From: Axinella damicornis | Taxonomy: Eukaryota > Porifera > Demospongiae > Axinellida > Axinellidae | Length of the DNA stretch: 64,000 bases | Reading direction: 5' to 3' | Assembly (NCBI GenBank): GCA_963931865.1 | Contig: OZ007506.1 | Location: 20,320,100 to 20,384,099 of the forward strand | Shown: piece after piece, positions 46,801 through 59,187 of the stretch | How the letters are laid out: each line of letters begins with the position of its first letter | Position numbering within the stretch: the stretch's first letter is position 1 | Made by a program: the position numbers and the translations under genes | The notes under the pieces: generated by a model | The model's database searches: none | Seen by the model: only the letters and a program-made list of their open reading frames with translations | What the model was told of the DNA's origin: nothing

Positions 46801-49800
46801 AGGCCCTAAAGAGTTAATGAGACGAGAGAAAGAACCGAAATGTGGGAAGAAAGTTCAGAGATAAGCAAGCTATAGCTGAACTGAGCACTGAACCTCTGTC
46901 CAACCATACCCTGACTGTGACTGCGACAAGGGACGTAATCTGTCTTATTTTGTGGATCATGAATATCATTAACAGCCTATTCACTATTATTCTGTGTGTT
47001 GGAGAGTGTGCCTGTGCTGTTGGTACCCTGTGAAGCCCCAACTGTGGCTAACCTTGGTTGCAAGCCTGTACTTGACACAGTCTGATACAAATAGCCCTGG
47101 GGTCCCCATGAATATCATTAAATAGCTCCATTTTTAGGTGAGCTGCTTTCCCATTAGCCCTTTAAGACCTAACGTTGCATATCTGCAACGTGAGACTTTC
47201 AGCTTCATGATGTCACATCCGGCAATGTCCTTGAGAGATAGGCTCTGCGCCAGCAGAAAGGGCGGGGCAGGGGGAGGTGGGTGGGTGCACCCGAAGGGTG
47301 CAAACAGCATGGCCGCGTTTGGGCTCAGCCTTGAACGGCCCTTGGTTGGAGCCGGGTAGGCCATGTCTCGGGTTTTAAGCATAAATGGACTTAGAAAGTA
47401 GCTGTCTTGCCTTGTAGGCCCTCCATTTCCAGTGTTCATGGTCAGTTTTTTAGCTACGGCAGGTTGGCCACTTCTCGGGAGGCTTGATTGCAAGTTCGGT
47501 AGTTGGTGGGTGTGGTTAAGTCACGTATATGCTTAGTGTAGCTGAAATTACCTGTGTGAGCAGTTTCGAGCCCAGCAACGCCAGGGAACAGAAATTAGGG
47601 TATGTTTAAGTGTTCTATAGACTGAAAATGACCTAGAGAAATAAATTTAGGCCCTAAAGAGTTAATGAGACGAGAGAAAGAACCGAAATGTGGGAAGAAA
47701 GTTCAGAGATAAGCAAGCTATAGCTGAACTGAGCACTGAACCTCTGTCCAACCATACCCTGACTGTGACTGCGACAAGGGACGTAATCTGTCTTATTTTG
47801 TGGATCATGAATATCATTAACAGCCTATTCACTATTATTCTGTGTGTTGGAGAGTGTGCCTGTGCTGTTGGTACCCTGTGAAGCCCCAACTGTGGCTAAC
47901 CTTGGTTGCAAGCCTGTACTTGACACAGTCTGATACAAATAGCCCTGGGGTCCCCATGAATATCATTAAATAGCTCCATTTTTAGGTGAGCTGCTTTCCC
48001 ATTAGCCCTTTAAGACCTAACGTTGCATATCTGCAACGTGAGACTTTCAGCTTCATGATGTCACATCCGGCAATGTCCTTGAGAGATAGGCTCTGCGCCA
48101 GCAGAAAGGGCGGGGCAGGGGGAGGTGGGTGGGTGCACCCGAAGGGTGCAAACAGCATGGCCGCGTTTGGGCTCAGCCTTGAACGGCCCTTGGTTGGAGC
48201 CGGGTAGGCCATGTCTCGGGTTTTAAGCATAAATGGACTTAGAAAGTAGCTGTCTTGCCTTGTAGGCCCTCCATTTCCAGTGTTCATGGTCAGTTTTTTA
48301 GCTACGGCAGGTTGGCCACTTCTCGGGAGGCTTGATTGCAAGTTCGGTAGTTGGTGGGTGTGGTTAAGTCACGTATATGCTTAGTGTAGCTGAAATTACC
48401 TGTGTGAGCAGTTTCGAGCCCAGCAACGCCAGGGAACAGAAATTAGGGTATGTTTAAGTGTTCTATAGACTGAAAATGACCTAGAGAAATAAATTTAGGC
48501 CCTAAAGAGTTAATGAGACGAGAGAAAGAACCGAAATGTGGGAAGAAAGTTCAGAGATAAGCAAGCTATAGCTGAACTGAGCACTGAACCTCTGTCCAAC
48601 CATACCCTGACTGTGACTGCGACAAGGGACGTAATCTGTCTTATTTTGTGGATCATGAATATCATTAACAGCCTATTCACTATTATTCTGTGTGTTGGAG
48701 AGTGTGCCTGTGCTGTTGGTACCCTGTGAAGCCCCAACTGTGGCTAACCTTGGTTGCAAGCCTGTACTTGACACAGTCTGATACAAATAGCCCTGGGGTC
48801 CCCATGAATATCATTAAATAGCTCCATTTTTAGGTGAGCTGCTTTCCCATTAGCCCTTTAAGACCTAACGTTGCATATCTGCAACGTGAGACTTTCAGCT
48901 TCATGATGTCACATCCGGCAATGTCCTTGAGAGATAGGCTCTGCGCCAGCAGAAAGGGCGGGGCAGGGGGAGGTGGGTGGGTGCACCCGAAGGGTGCAAA
49001 CAGCATGGCCGCGTTTGGGCTCAGCCTTGAACGGCCCTTGGTTGGAGCCGGGTAGGCCATGTCTCGGGTTTTAAGCATAAATGGACTTAGAAAGTAGCTG
49101 TCTTGCCTTGTAGGCCCTCCATTTCCAGTGTTCATGGTCAGTTTTTTAGCTACGGCAGGTTGGCCACTTCTCGGGAGGCTTGATTGCAAGTTCGGTAGTT
49201 GGTGGGTGTGGTTAAGTCACGTATATGCTTAGTGTAGCTGAAATTACCTGTGTGAGCAGTTTCGAGCCCAGCAACGCCAGGGAACAGAAATTAGGGTATG
49301 TTTAAGTGTTCTATAGACTGAAAATGACCTAGAGAAATAAATTTAGGCCCTAAAGAGTTAATGAGACGAGAGAAAGAACCGAAATGTGGGAAGAAAGTTC
49401 AGAGATAAGCAAGCTATAGCTGAACTGAGCACTGAACCTCTGTCCAACCATACCCTGACTGTGACTGCGACAAGGGACGTAATCTGTCTTATTTTGTGGA
49501 TCATGAATATCATTAACAGCCTATTCACTATTATTCTGTGTGTTGGAGAGTGTGCCTGTGCTGTTGGTACCCTGTGAAGCCCCAACTGTGGCTAACCTTG
49601 GTTGCAAGCCTGTACTTGACACAGTCTGATACAAATAGCCCTGGGGTCCCCATGAATATCATTAAATAGCTCCATTTTTAGGTGAGCTGCTTTCCCATTA
49701 GCCCTTTAAGACCTAACGTTGCATATCTGCAACGTGAGACTTTCAGCTTCATGATGTCACATCCGGCAATGTCCTTGAGAGATAGGCTCTGCGCCAGCAG

Positions 49801-52800
49801 AAAGGGCGGGGCAGGGGGAGGTGGGTGGGTGCACCCGAAGGGTGCAAACAGCATGGCCGCGTTTGGGCTCAGCCTTGAACGGCCCTTGGTTGGAGCCGGG
49901 TAGGCCATGTCTCGGGTTTTAAGCATAAATGGACTTAGAAAGTAGCTGTCTTGCCTTGTAGGCCCTCCATTTCCAGTGTTCATGGTCAGTTTTTTAGCTA
50001 CGGCAGGTTGGCCACTTCTCGGGAGGCTTGATTGCAAGTTCGGTAGTTGGTGGGTGTGGTTAAGTCACGTATATGCTTAGTGTAGCTGAAATTACCTGTG
50101 TGAGCAGTTTCGAGCCCAGCAACGCCAGGGAACAGAAATTAGGGTATGTTTAAGTGTTCTATAGACTGAAAATGACCTAGAGAAATAAATTTAGGCCCTA
50201 AAGAGTTAATGAGACGAGAGAAAGAACCGAAATGTGGGAAGAAAGTTCAGAGATAAGCAAGCTATAGCTGAACTGAGCACTGAACCTCTGTCCAACCATA
50301 CCCTGACTGTGACTGCGACAAGGGACGTAATCTGTCTTATTTTGTGGATCATGAATATCATTAACAGCCTATTCACTATTATTCTGTGTGTTGGAGAGTG
50401 TGCCTGTGCTGTTGGTACCCTGTGAAGCCCCAACTGTGGCTAACCTTGGTTGCAAGCCTGTACTTGACACAGTCTGATACAAATAGCCCTGGGGTCCCCA
50501 TGAATATCATTAAATAGCTCCATTTTTAGGTGAGCTGCTTTCCCATTAGCCCTTTAAGACCTAACGTTGCATATCTGCAACGTGAGACTTTCAGCTTCAT
50601 GATGTCACATCCGGCAATGTCCTTGAGAGATAGGCTCTGCGCCAGCAGAAAGGGCGGGGCAGGGGGAGGTGGGTGGGTGCACCCGAAGGGTGCAAACAGC
50701 ATGGCCGCGTTTGGGCTCAGCCTTGAACGGCCCTTGGTTGGAGCCGGGTAGGCCATGTCTCGGGTTTTAAGCATAAATGGACTTAGAAAGTAGCTGTCTT
50801 GCCTTGTAGGCCCTCCATTTCCAGTGTTCATGGTCAGTTTTTTAGCTACGGCAGGTTGGCCACTTCTCGGGAGGCTTGATTGCAAGTTCGGTAGTTGGTG
50901 GGTGTGGTTAAGTCACGTATATGCTTAGTGTAGCTGAAATTACCTGTGTGAGCAGTTTCGAGCCCAGCAACGCCAGGGAACAGAAATTAGGGTATGTTTA
51001 AGTGTTCTATAGACTGAAAATGACCTAGAGAAATAAATTTAGGCCCTAAAGAGTTAATGAGACGAGAGAAAGAACCGAAATGTGGGAAGAAAGTTCAGAG
51101 ATAAGCAAGCTATAGCTGAACTGAGCACTGAACCTCTGTCCAACCATACCCTGACTGTGACTGCGACAAGGGACGTAATCTGTCTTATTTTGTGGATCAT
51201 GAATATCATTAACAGCCTATTCACTATTATTCTGTGTGTTGGAGAGTGTGCCTGTGCTGTTGGTACCCTGTGAAGCCCCAACTGTGGCTAACCTTGGTTG
51301 CAAGCCTGTACTTGACACAGTCTGATACAAATAGCCCTGGGGTCCCCATGAATATCATTAAATAGCTCCATTTTTAGGTGAGCTGCTTTCCCATTAGCCC
51401 TTTAAGACCTAACGTTGCATATCTGCAACGTGAGACTTTCAGCTTCATGATGTCACATCCGGCAATGTCCTTGAGAGATAGGCTCTGCGCCAGCAGAAAG
51501 GGCGGGGCAGGGGGAGGTGGGTGGGTGCACCCGAAGGGTGCAAACAGCATGGCCGCGTTTGGGCTCAGCCTTGAACGGCCCTTGGTTGGAGCCGGGTAGG
51601 CCATGTCTCGGGTTTTAAGCATAAATGGACTTAGAAAGTAGCTGTCTTGCCTTGTAGGCCCTCCATTTCCAGTGTTCATGGTCAGTTTTTTAGCTACGGC
51701 AGGTTGGCCACTTCTCGGGAGGCTTGATTGCAAGTTCGGTAGTTGGTGGGTGTGGTTAAGTCACGTATATGCTTAGTGTAGCTGAAATTACCTGTGTGAG
51801 CAGTTTCGAGCCCAGCAACGCCAGGGAACAGAAATTAGGGTATGTTTAAGTGTTCTATAGACTGAAAATGACCTAGAGAAATAAATTTAGGCCCTAAAGA
51901 GTTAATGAGACGAGAGAAAGAACCGAAATGTGGGAAGAAAGTTCAGAGATAAGCAAGCTATAGCTGAACTGAGCACTGAACCTCTGTCCAACCATACCCT
52001 GACTGTGACTGCGACAAGGGACGTAATCTGTCTTATTTTGTGGATCATGAATATCATTAACAGCCTATTCACTATTATTCTGTGTGTTGGAGAGTGTGCC
52101 TGTGCTGTTGGTACCCTGTGAAGCCCCAACTGTGGCTAACCTTGGTTGCAAGCCTGTACTTGACACAGTCTGATACAAATAGCCCTGGGGTCCCCATGAA
52201 TATCATTAAATAGCTCCATTTTTAGGTGAGCTGCTTTCCCATTAGCCCTTTAAGACCTAACGTTGCATATCTGCAACGTGAGACTTTCAGCTTCATGATG
52301 TCACATCCGGCAATGTCCTTGAGAGATAGGCTCTGCGCCAGCAGAAAGGGCGGGGCAGGGGGAGGTGGGTGGGTGCACCCGAAGGGTGCAAACAGCATGG
52401 CCGCGTTTGGGCTCAGCCTTGAACGGCCCTTGGTTGGAGCCGGGTAGGCCATGTCTCGGGTTTTAAGCATAAATGGACTTAGAAAGTAGCTGTCTTGCCT
52501 TGTAGGCCCTCCATTTCCAGTGTTCATGGTCAGTTTTTTAGCTACGGCAGGTTGGCCACTTCTCGGGAGGCTTGATTGCAAGTTCGGTAGTTGGTGGGTG
52601 TGGTTAAGTCACGTATATGCTTAGTGTAGCTGAAATTACCTGTGTGAGCAGTTTCGAGCCCAGCAACGCCAGGGAACAGAAATTAGGGTATGTTTAAGTG
52701 TTCTATAGACTGAAAATGACCTAGAGAAATAAATTTAGGCCCTAAAGAGTTAATGAGACGAGAGAAAGAACCGAAATGTGGGAAGAAAGTTCAGAGATAA

Positions 52801-55297
52801 GCAAGCTATAGCTGAACTGAGCACTGAACCTCTGTCCAACCATACCCTGACTGTGACTGCGACAAGGGACGTAATCTGTCTTATTTTGTGGATCATGAAT
52901 ATCATTAACAGCCTATTCACTATTATTCTGTGTGTTGGAGAGTGTGCCTGTGCTGTTGGTACCCTGTGAAGCCCCAACTGTGGCTAACCTTGGTTGCAAG
53001 CCTGTACTTGACACAGTCTGATACAAATAGCCCTGGGGTCCCCATGAATATCATTAAATAGCTCCATTTTTAGGTGAGCTGCTTTCCCATTAGCCCTTTA
53101 AGACCTAACGTTGCATATCTGCAACGTGAGACTTTCAGCTTCATGATGTCACATCCGGCAATGTCCTTGAGAGATAGGCTCTGCGCCAGCAGAAAGGGCG
53201 GGGCAGGGGGAGGTGGGTGGGTGCACCCGAAGGGTGCAAACAGCATGGCCGCGTTTGGGCTCAGCCTTGAACGGCCCTTGGTTGGAGCCGGGTAGGCCAT
53301 GTCTCGGGTTTTAAGCATAAATGGACTTAGAAAGTAGCTGTCTTGCCTTGTAGGCCCTCCATTTCCAGTGTTCATGGTCAGTTTTTTAGCTACGGCAGGT
53401 TGGCCACTTCTCGGGAGGCTTGATTGCAAGTTCGGTAGTTGGTGGGTGTGGTTAAGTCACGTATATGCTTAGTGTAGCTGAAATTACCTGTGTGAGCAGT
53501 TTCGAGCCCAGCAACGCCAGGGAACAGAAATTAGGGTATGTTTAAGTGTTCTATAGACTGAAAATGACCTAGAGAAATAAATTTAGGCCCTAAAGAGTTA
53601 ATGAGACGAGAGAAAGAACCGAAATGTGGGAAGAAAGTTCAGAGATAAGCAAGCTATAGCTGAACTGAGCACTGAACCTCTGTCCAACCATACCCTGACT
53701 GTGACTGCGACAAGGGACGTAATCTGTCTTATTTTGTGGATCATGAATATCATTAACAGCCTATTCACTATTATTCTGTGTGTTGGAGAGTGTGCCTGTG
53801 CTGTTGGTACCCTGTGAAGCCCCAACTGTGGCTAACCTTGGTTGCAAGCCTGTACTTGACACAGTCTGATACAAATAGCCCTGGGGTCCCCATGAATATC
53901 ATTAAATAGCTCCATTTTTAGGTGAGCTGCTTTCCCATTAGCCCTTTAAGACCTAACGTTGCATATCTGCAACGTGAGACTTTCAGCTTCATGATGTCAC
54001 ATCCGGCAATGTCCTTGAGAGATAGGCTCTGCGCCAGCAGAAAGGGCGGGGCAGGGGGAGGTGGGTGGGTGCACCCGAAGGGTGCAAACAGCATGGCCGC
54101 GTTTGGGCTCAGCCTTGAACGGCCCTTGGTTGGAGCCGGGTAGGCCATGTCTCGGGTTTTAAGCATAAATGGACTTAGAAAGTAGCTGTCTTGCCTTGTA
54201 GGCCCTCCATTTCCAGTGTTCATGGTCAGTTTTTTAGCTACGGCAGGTTGGCCACTTCTCGGGAGGCTTGATTGCAAGTTCGGTAGTTGGTGGGTGTGGT
54301 TAAGTCACGTATATGCTTAGTGTAGCTGAAATTACCTGTGTGAGCAGTTTCGAGCCCAGCAACGCCAGGGAACAGAAATTAGGGTATGTTTAAGTGTTCT
54401 ATAGACTGAAAATGACCTAGAGAAATAAATTTAGGCCCTAAAGAGTTAATGAGACGAGAGAAAGAACCGAAATGTGGGAAGAAAGTTCAGAGATAAGCAA
54501 GCTATAGCTGAACTGAGCACTGAACCTCTGTCCAACCATACCCTGACTGTGACTGCGACAAGGGACGTAATCTGTCTTATTTTGTGGATCATGAATATCA
54601 TTAACAGCCTATTCACTATTATTCTGTGTGTTGGAGAGTGTGCCTGTGCTGTTGGTACCCTGTGAAGCCCCAACTGTGGCTAACCTTGGTTGCAAGCCTG
54701 TACTTGACACAGTCTGATACAAATAGCCCTGGGGTCCCCATGAATATCATTAAATAGCTCCATTTTTAGGTGAGCTGCTTTCCCATTAGCCCTTTAAGAC
54801 CTAACGTTGCATATCTGCAACGTGAGACTTTCAGCTTCATGATGTCACATCCGGCAATGTCCTTGAGAGATAGGCTCTGCGCCAGCAGAAAGGGCGGGGC
54901 AGGGGGAGGTGGGTGGGTGCACCCGAAGGGTGCAAACAGCATGGCCGCGTTTGGGCTCAGCCTTGAACGGCCCTTGGTTGGAGCCGGGTAGGCCATGTCT
55001 CGGGTTTTAAGCATAAATGGACTTAGAAAGTAGCTGTCTTGCCTTGTAGGCCCTCCATTTCCAGTGTTCATGGTCAGTTTTTTAGCTACGGCAGGTTGGC
55101 CACTTCTCGGGAGGCTTGATTGCAAGTTCGGTAGTTGGTGGGTGTGGTTAAGTCACGTATATGCTTAGTGTAGCTGAAATTACCTGTGTGAGCAGTTTCG
55201 AGCCCAGCAACGCCAGGGAACAGAAATTAGGGTATGTTTAAGTGTTCTATAGACTGAAAATGACCTAGAGAAATAAATTTAGGCCCTAAAGAGTTAA

Positions 55298-55513
55298 ACT
55301 TACTTCAAGGGTGCCACAGTCGGCATGTGCAATGCTGCATCCCCATGAGCACTGAGCTGAGGTCCATATATAGTACCATCAAGGGGATCACGTGGTACTG
55401 CAGGATATCGATCGGTGTCAATAGCTCGTTCGTGGCCGTTATTGACACCGATGATCGGTGTCAATAGTCACTGCGTATTAATTATTCATATTGGTCTAAA
55501 TGGCCATCTGGCC
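55298..55513. other. Junction between array and right arm
   Basis: Unique sequence to ~55400, then the TTGACACCGAT-1 nt-ATCGGTGTCAA dyad (55439-55461), homologous to the left-arm dyads. No gene was seen. Confidence 0.5.
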
Positions 55514-55544
55514 TGGCCTCGAACCCACGCTGGGTTCGAGGCTA
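55514..55544. mobile_element. 31-bp hairpin insertion with 10-bp flanking repeats
   Basis: The direct repeats CCATCTGGCC (55504-55513 and 55545-55554) flank an insert whose core is GCCTCGAACCC-5 nt-GGGTTCGAGGC, ending GAGGCTA. The homologous left-arm position (~17125-17140) has a single CTGGCC followed by the same downstream sequence, so it is an empty site. The ends match the element family at 5951-7080 and 63820-63862. Confidence 0.7.
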
Positions 55545-55917
55545 CCATCTGGCCATGCTCTCTTGAAGGTGTTTCCTTTGACTGCGACAATGCAATTATG
55601 CTGGACGCTGGCTTCACCAGGTAATACTACTTGGTTATGTGGGCCGGCATTAGCGAGTGAATACGCTTTGGTTTCCTTTGGTCTATTAGCTAATTATCAT
55701 AACAACAGCTGCCACCGTCTGGCCGGGTAGCTTTGGTGAAGTTATGGCTTCAATGTAGCTACAAAATCCACTCCAAACCACCCCGGGGCAGTTTGAGGTG
55801 AGATTTGAGGTGAGATAGCAGGCATCAGAATCCACCAGATTTTTGCAAAGGTACTGAGGTCATAGCTATGTCCAGTGAAGCGGTTTGTAGTTAGCTATAT
55901 TGCATGCAGTAGTTGTC

Positions 55918-56148
55918 AGGGGCGGATACAGGATTTGTGAAGGGGGGGGGGCACTATGCCGGAGGCTGTGCATGGAGGCGCGTAGCGCCGAGTCAGTCCG
56001 CGCGAAGCGTGGAAAAAATATTTCGCCTTCATTTTTCACTTAGACCTATCAAGATGGGCTCTCAAGGCACCTTCGTGCTTTGCACTGCAAGTTCCAGATG
56101 TACGAGGATATTGCAGGTCCCGGGGCCGCCATGTGCTTTTCTTGCTCA
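55918..56148. repeat. Dispersed-repeat head (GGGGCGGATACAGGATTT) with G run
   Basis: The start resembles GGGGCGGATCCAGGATTT-type repeat heads common in marine invertebrate genomes, followed by a run of 10 G and a GC-rich segment with GGCGCGTAGCGCC. Only one copy is in the window, so boundaries are uncertain. Confidence 0.4.
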
Positions 56149-56713
56149 AATAGGTGCCACCAGGAGCGCATAATGAGGAAGCGAGCGGAAGGAAGGGAGG
56201 AGCGTGAAACGACCACGCAAAAGATTAAAAATTGAAAACTTTCCCACGGTAATCACGTTACTATTTTTAGCTCGCACGTTTCTGTGATGCCATTGACTCA
56301 CTGACTACAGCGACGGGCCAAACCTCGATGGGAGAGAGAGAAGATAGTGTCCGTAAGTGTCGCGGGATGTTTCCCAGCAGTCATGAACTCCAGAAAAGCA
56401 GAAGGGGCGGTTCTTTCCACTAGTCGAGATGCCCGCTTGACTGTGTGGAGCAGCTCGATCGACTGCATCGTCATACAGCACTTTGTCGAGGTCTGTCACT
56501 ACCAGTATGTCATTCCCCTGCCTCGCTACCATTGGAGTCTTGATACTGGCCTTTTCTCTGTCTTCTAGTAGTCGTCACCGTACACATGCGAGCTAAAAAT
56601 AGTAACGGGACTACCGTGGGAAAAATTTCAATTTTTACTCTTTTGCGTGGTCGTTTCACGCTCCTCCCTTCCGCTCGCTACCTCATTATGCGCTCCTGGT
56701 GCCACGTGCTAGC
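56149..56713. mobile_element. Foldback element, ~565 bp
   Basis: Inverted repeats of about 120 bp: ACCAGGAGCGCATAATGAGG near 56158 is mirrored near 56690, and pairing continues through GGAGCGTGAAACGACCACGC to GTTACTATTTTTAGCTCGCA. The interior (~56285-56575) has overlapping small ORFs without family resemblance. No target duplication was found. Confidence 0.75.
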
Positions 56714-56737
56714 TAGGACATGCATAATTGCGTGCGC

Positions 56738-57430
56738 TTCGGCTGCTGCTCCCCGATTGCATCCGCTTATACTTGTAGCCTCACTTGTTCTGGAAGATTC
56801 CAGTCCATGCCTAATGTTCTCGAACGTTCTCCGCGGAGTTCGAGGTTCAGTAAATTGAAGTACGAAGGTCGTGCGTCACTAGTCTAGTCCCGCCCCACGA
56901 ACATCCCACTTCTTAATATATTGACAAGTAGCTTCGCTCGCTTCGCTCGCTCAGCTACTTCCCCTCATTCGCCTATGTGAGAATTCCGATGCCGGACAGC
57001 TCTCTGTGCAGAGCTGCTGCTCCCCGAGTGCGTCCGCTTCAACTGCTGCTCCCCGAGTGCGTTCGCTTCAACTGCTGCTTCCCGAGTGCGTGCGCTTCAA
57101 CTGCTGCTCCGCGAGTGCGTCCGCTTCAACTTGCTGCTCCCGAGTGCGTCCGCTTCAACTTGCTGCTCCCCGAGTGCATCCGCTTCAATTGCTGCACCCC
57201 GATTGCGTCCGCTCCAGCTGCTGCTCGCCGCTTGCGTCCGCTTCATCTGTTGCTCCCAGATTGCGTATGCTTCGACTGCTGCTCCCCGATTGCGTCCGCT
57301 TGTTGTTCTGGAAGATTCCAGCCCATGCCCATGCAATGACAGAGTTCGAGTTCAAGTACGAAGGTCGCGCATCACTAGCCGAGTCTAGTCCCGCCTCACG
57401 AACATCCCACTTCCGTCACGCATACACACA
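56738..57430. repeat. Two adjacent relatives of the 6005-6519 element with ~29-bp minisatellite
   Basis: 56738-56920 repeats the right part (GTCCCGCCCCACGAACATCC and upstream). 56933-57430 repeats most of the element, including the GCTTCGCTCGC hairpin, GATGCCGGACAGCTCTCTG and about ten minisatellite units like CTGCTGCTCCCCGAGTGCGT. Several frames stay open across the minisatellite because it lacks stops; they are not genes. Confidence 0.75.
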
Positions 57431-57672
57431 ACAGTTAAATTCTTAATATGGTGGCTGTGGTCGACGCAGCGCTCACTCATCGTACTTGTATACGTAGCTA
57501 GCTAGATATAGCTGCTGGTATGAGTGAGTTCAGCAGTGAAGACTCCCGATTTCCACAGGTAGCTAAGTTATATTCAAGAGTAGAGACCTACTGTACAGTA
57601 GTCAGAAATATTTAGCTAGCTGTGTGCCATGTGTATCATACTATGTGTGTCAGTTCAAGCCTCGCTCGGCAA

Positions 57673-57702
<30 letters not shown>
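57673..57702 (+). repeat. Run of 30 G
   Basis: Thirty consecutive G, followed by C-rich CCCCACCCCCCCACCC. It is prone to quadruplex formation and to sequencing error, so the exact length is uncertain. Confidence 0.9.
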
Positions 57703-57703
<1 letters not shown>

Positions 57704-58235
57704 ATGGGCCCTGTGTCCCCACCCCCCCACCCACTGCCCCTGGTTATATATAGAGCACTGTGTGTACTGGTTAATTTTAGCAAAGTCAATATCAAATTGT
57801 GTTTTGACAATATTATTGATTAGAGATCTACTTCTGAAACATTTTCCCTCTTCATGTGCACACACACACAATGACTTCTACTTAGTCATAGCATTGTTGT
57901 GTGTTGTTACTTCGTCATAGCCCGGATTAAAATCTGTCTGCACTCAAACATCAATGTTCACTTATTTCTTTGGAAAGGGTATTCATGCCTTGTTAACTGA
58001 ACAGCTACCGGTAACCCACTTGCAAACCGCTTAAACCTGCCTCCTGATGTGGGTTCCAATGGGGACTATAGAATCTGGATTCTAATCAGACTTTACTCTT
58101 AGCTAATGAATCTGCTGGATAACAATCCTGATTTAAAGTGTCGACGTCATGAGTGTTTCTTTACTACTTTTCGCAAGTGCATATTTTCATGTTTTTGAGG
58201 GGAAGTCAGAGCACAAGGTTTCACATGCAAACGTT

Positions 58236-58425
58236 AGGGCTATTGGTCTGACAGTCTGACAGTTGGGATTAGGGGAAGGGTTAGGGCTATTGGTCTGACA
58301 GTCTGACAGTTGGGATTAGGGGAAGGGTTAGGGCTATTGGTCTGACAGTCTGACAGTTGGGATTAGGGGAAGGGTTAGGGCTATTGGTCTGACAGTCTGA
58401 CAGTTGGGATTAGGGGAAGGGTTAG
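58236..58425. repeat. 47-bp minisatellite, four copies
   Basis: TATTGGTCTGACAGTCTGAC starts at 58241, 58288, 58335 and 58382, 47 bp apart. It is the right-arm counterpart of the 54-bp array at 15479; the unit lacks 7 bp that every left-arm unit has. Confidence 0.9.
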
Positions 58426-58693
58426 GGATAAAATTAGAGCAGTCTGGTAACAGTTTTACTACATGTACTTATGTGAGTTCAGTGTTATTTCAACTTTACG
58501 GTCTCCCCCATTCGTCTACAAACTTTCGCTTGGTGTGTTCTATTCTGACAGTTAATTTGGGGATTATGGGGTACATAGCTACTACATAGCACTGCATACA
58601 GCACAACCAAAGCTGAGTGCAGTGAAGTAGGCTGTAAGTACGAGCTGGTGAACAAAATCGAGGTCTTTTGAAGTATGTAAAAACTTTATGCAG

Positions 58694-58718
58694 AAAAAAA
58701 AAAAAAAAAAAAAAAAAA
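58694..58718 (+). repeat. Run of 25 A
   Basis: Homopolymer within the right arm. The left arm has no matching A run, so it arose or was lost after the duplication. Confidence 0.85.
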
Positions 58719-59187
58719 GAATAAAAAATGTATCCACAAGGTCACCATGACACATCTTTATGTAATAAAGGTAGCCAAAGCGAACTCGCATAATTAATTT
58801 ATAGTGAGAAAGTAGTTTTGTCTCTATAGCCTGAGAACCATTAATTTCGTTATGACTACTTACACATAATTGCTATTACCATGTCTAAGGGACTCTATAC
58901 ACTATTTCAATGAGTGTTTAAGCTACGTCGGAACACTTCTGGACTAGTGCATTGAAAACACGGGGTTAGGTAGCCGTAGCAGTGACACCAAAGTGATAGC
59001 AGCCGAGTTTAATTTCTTGAGTTACATGTATAGTCTCTACTCTTTGTTCACTGGTCTTGTCAGTGAACTGATGTAGACCATTTCTAGCCATCCAGAAGGG
59101 AAGTCGGGTGATGACAATCTAGTCATTGTATCAAGTGGCTACTGCTATATTTGTTGTCAGAGCTGATCTTAACTTTTCCTTATACAG

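Larger units (their letters stand above)
20011..55297. repeat. Tandem array of an 848-bp composite unit, (A-B)x41 + A
   Basis: The unit recurs every 848 bp from 20011, and the last A ends at 55297. Each unit is A (512 bp, TTAG...TTAA) plus B (336 bp). The array begins with A after unique sequence and ends with A before unique sequence. Copies are identical by inspection of the repeated frames except that two units are 846 bp (two single-base losses near 33355-33375; a GA loss near 38348), and one contains the 200-N gap. Repeated ORFs on both strands (119, 75, 73, 63 residues) mostly start at non-ATG codons, overlap each other and cross the A/B boundary; I do not regard them as genes. Confidence 0.97.

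Noticed and set aside
15425..58435. CRISPR array
   Set aside because: The repeats are contiguous tandem units or transposon copies without regularly spaced unique spacers, and the genome is eukaryotic.
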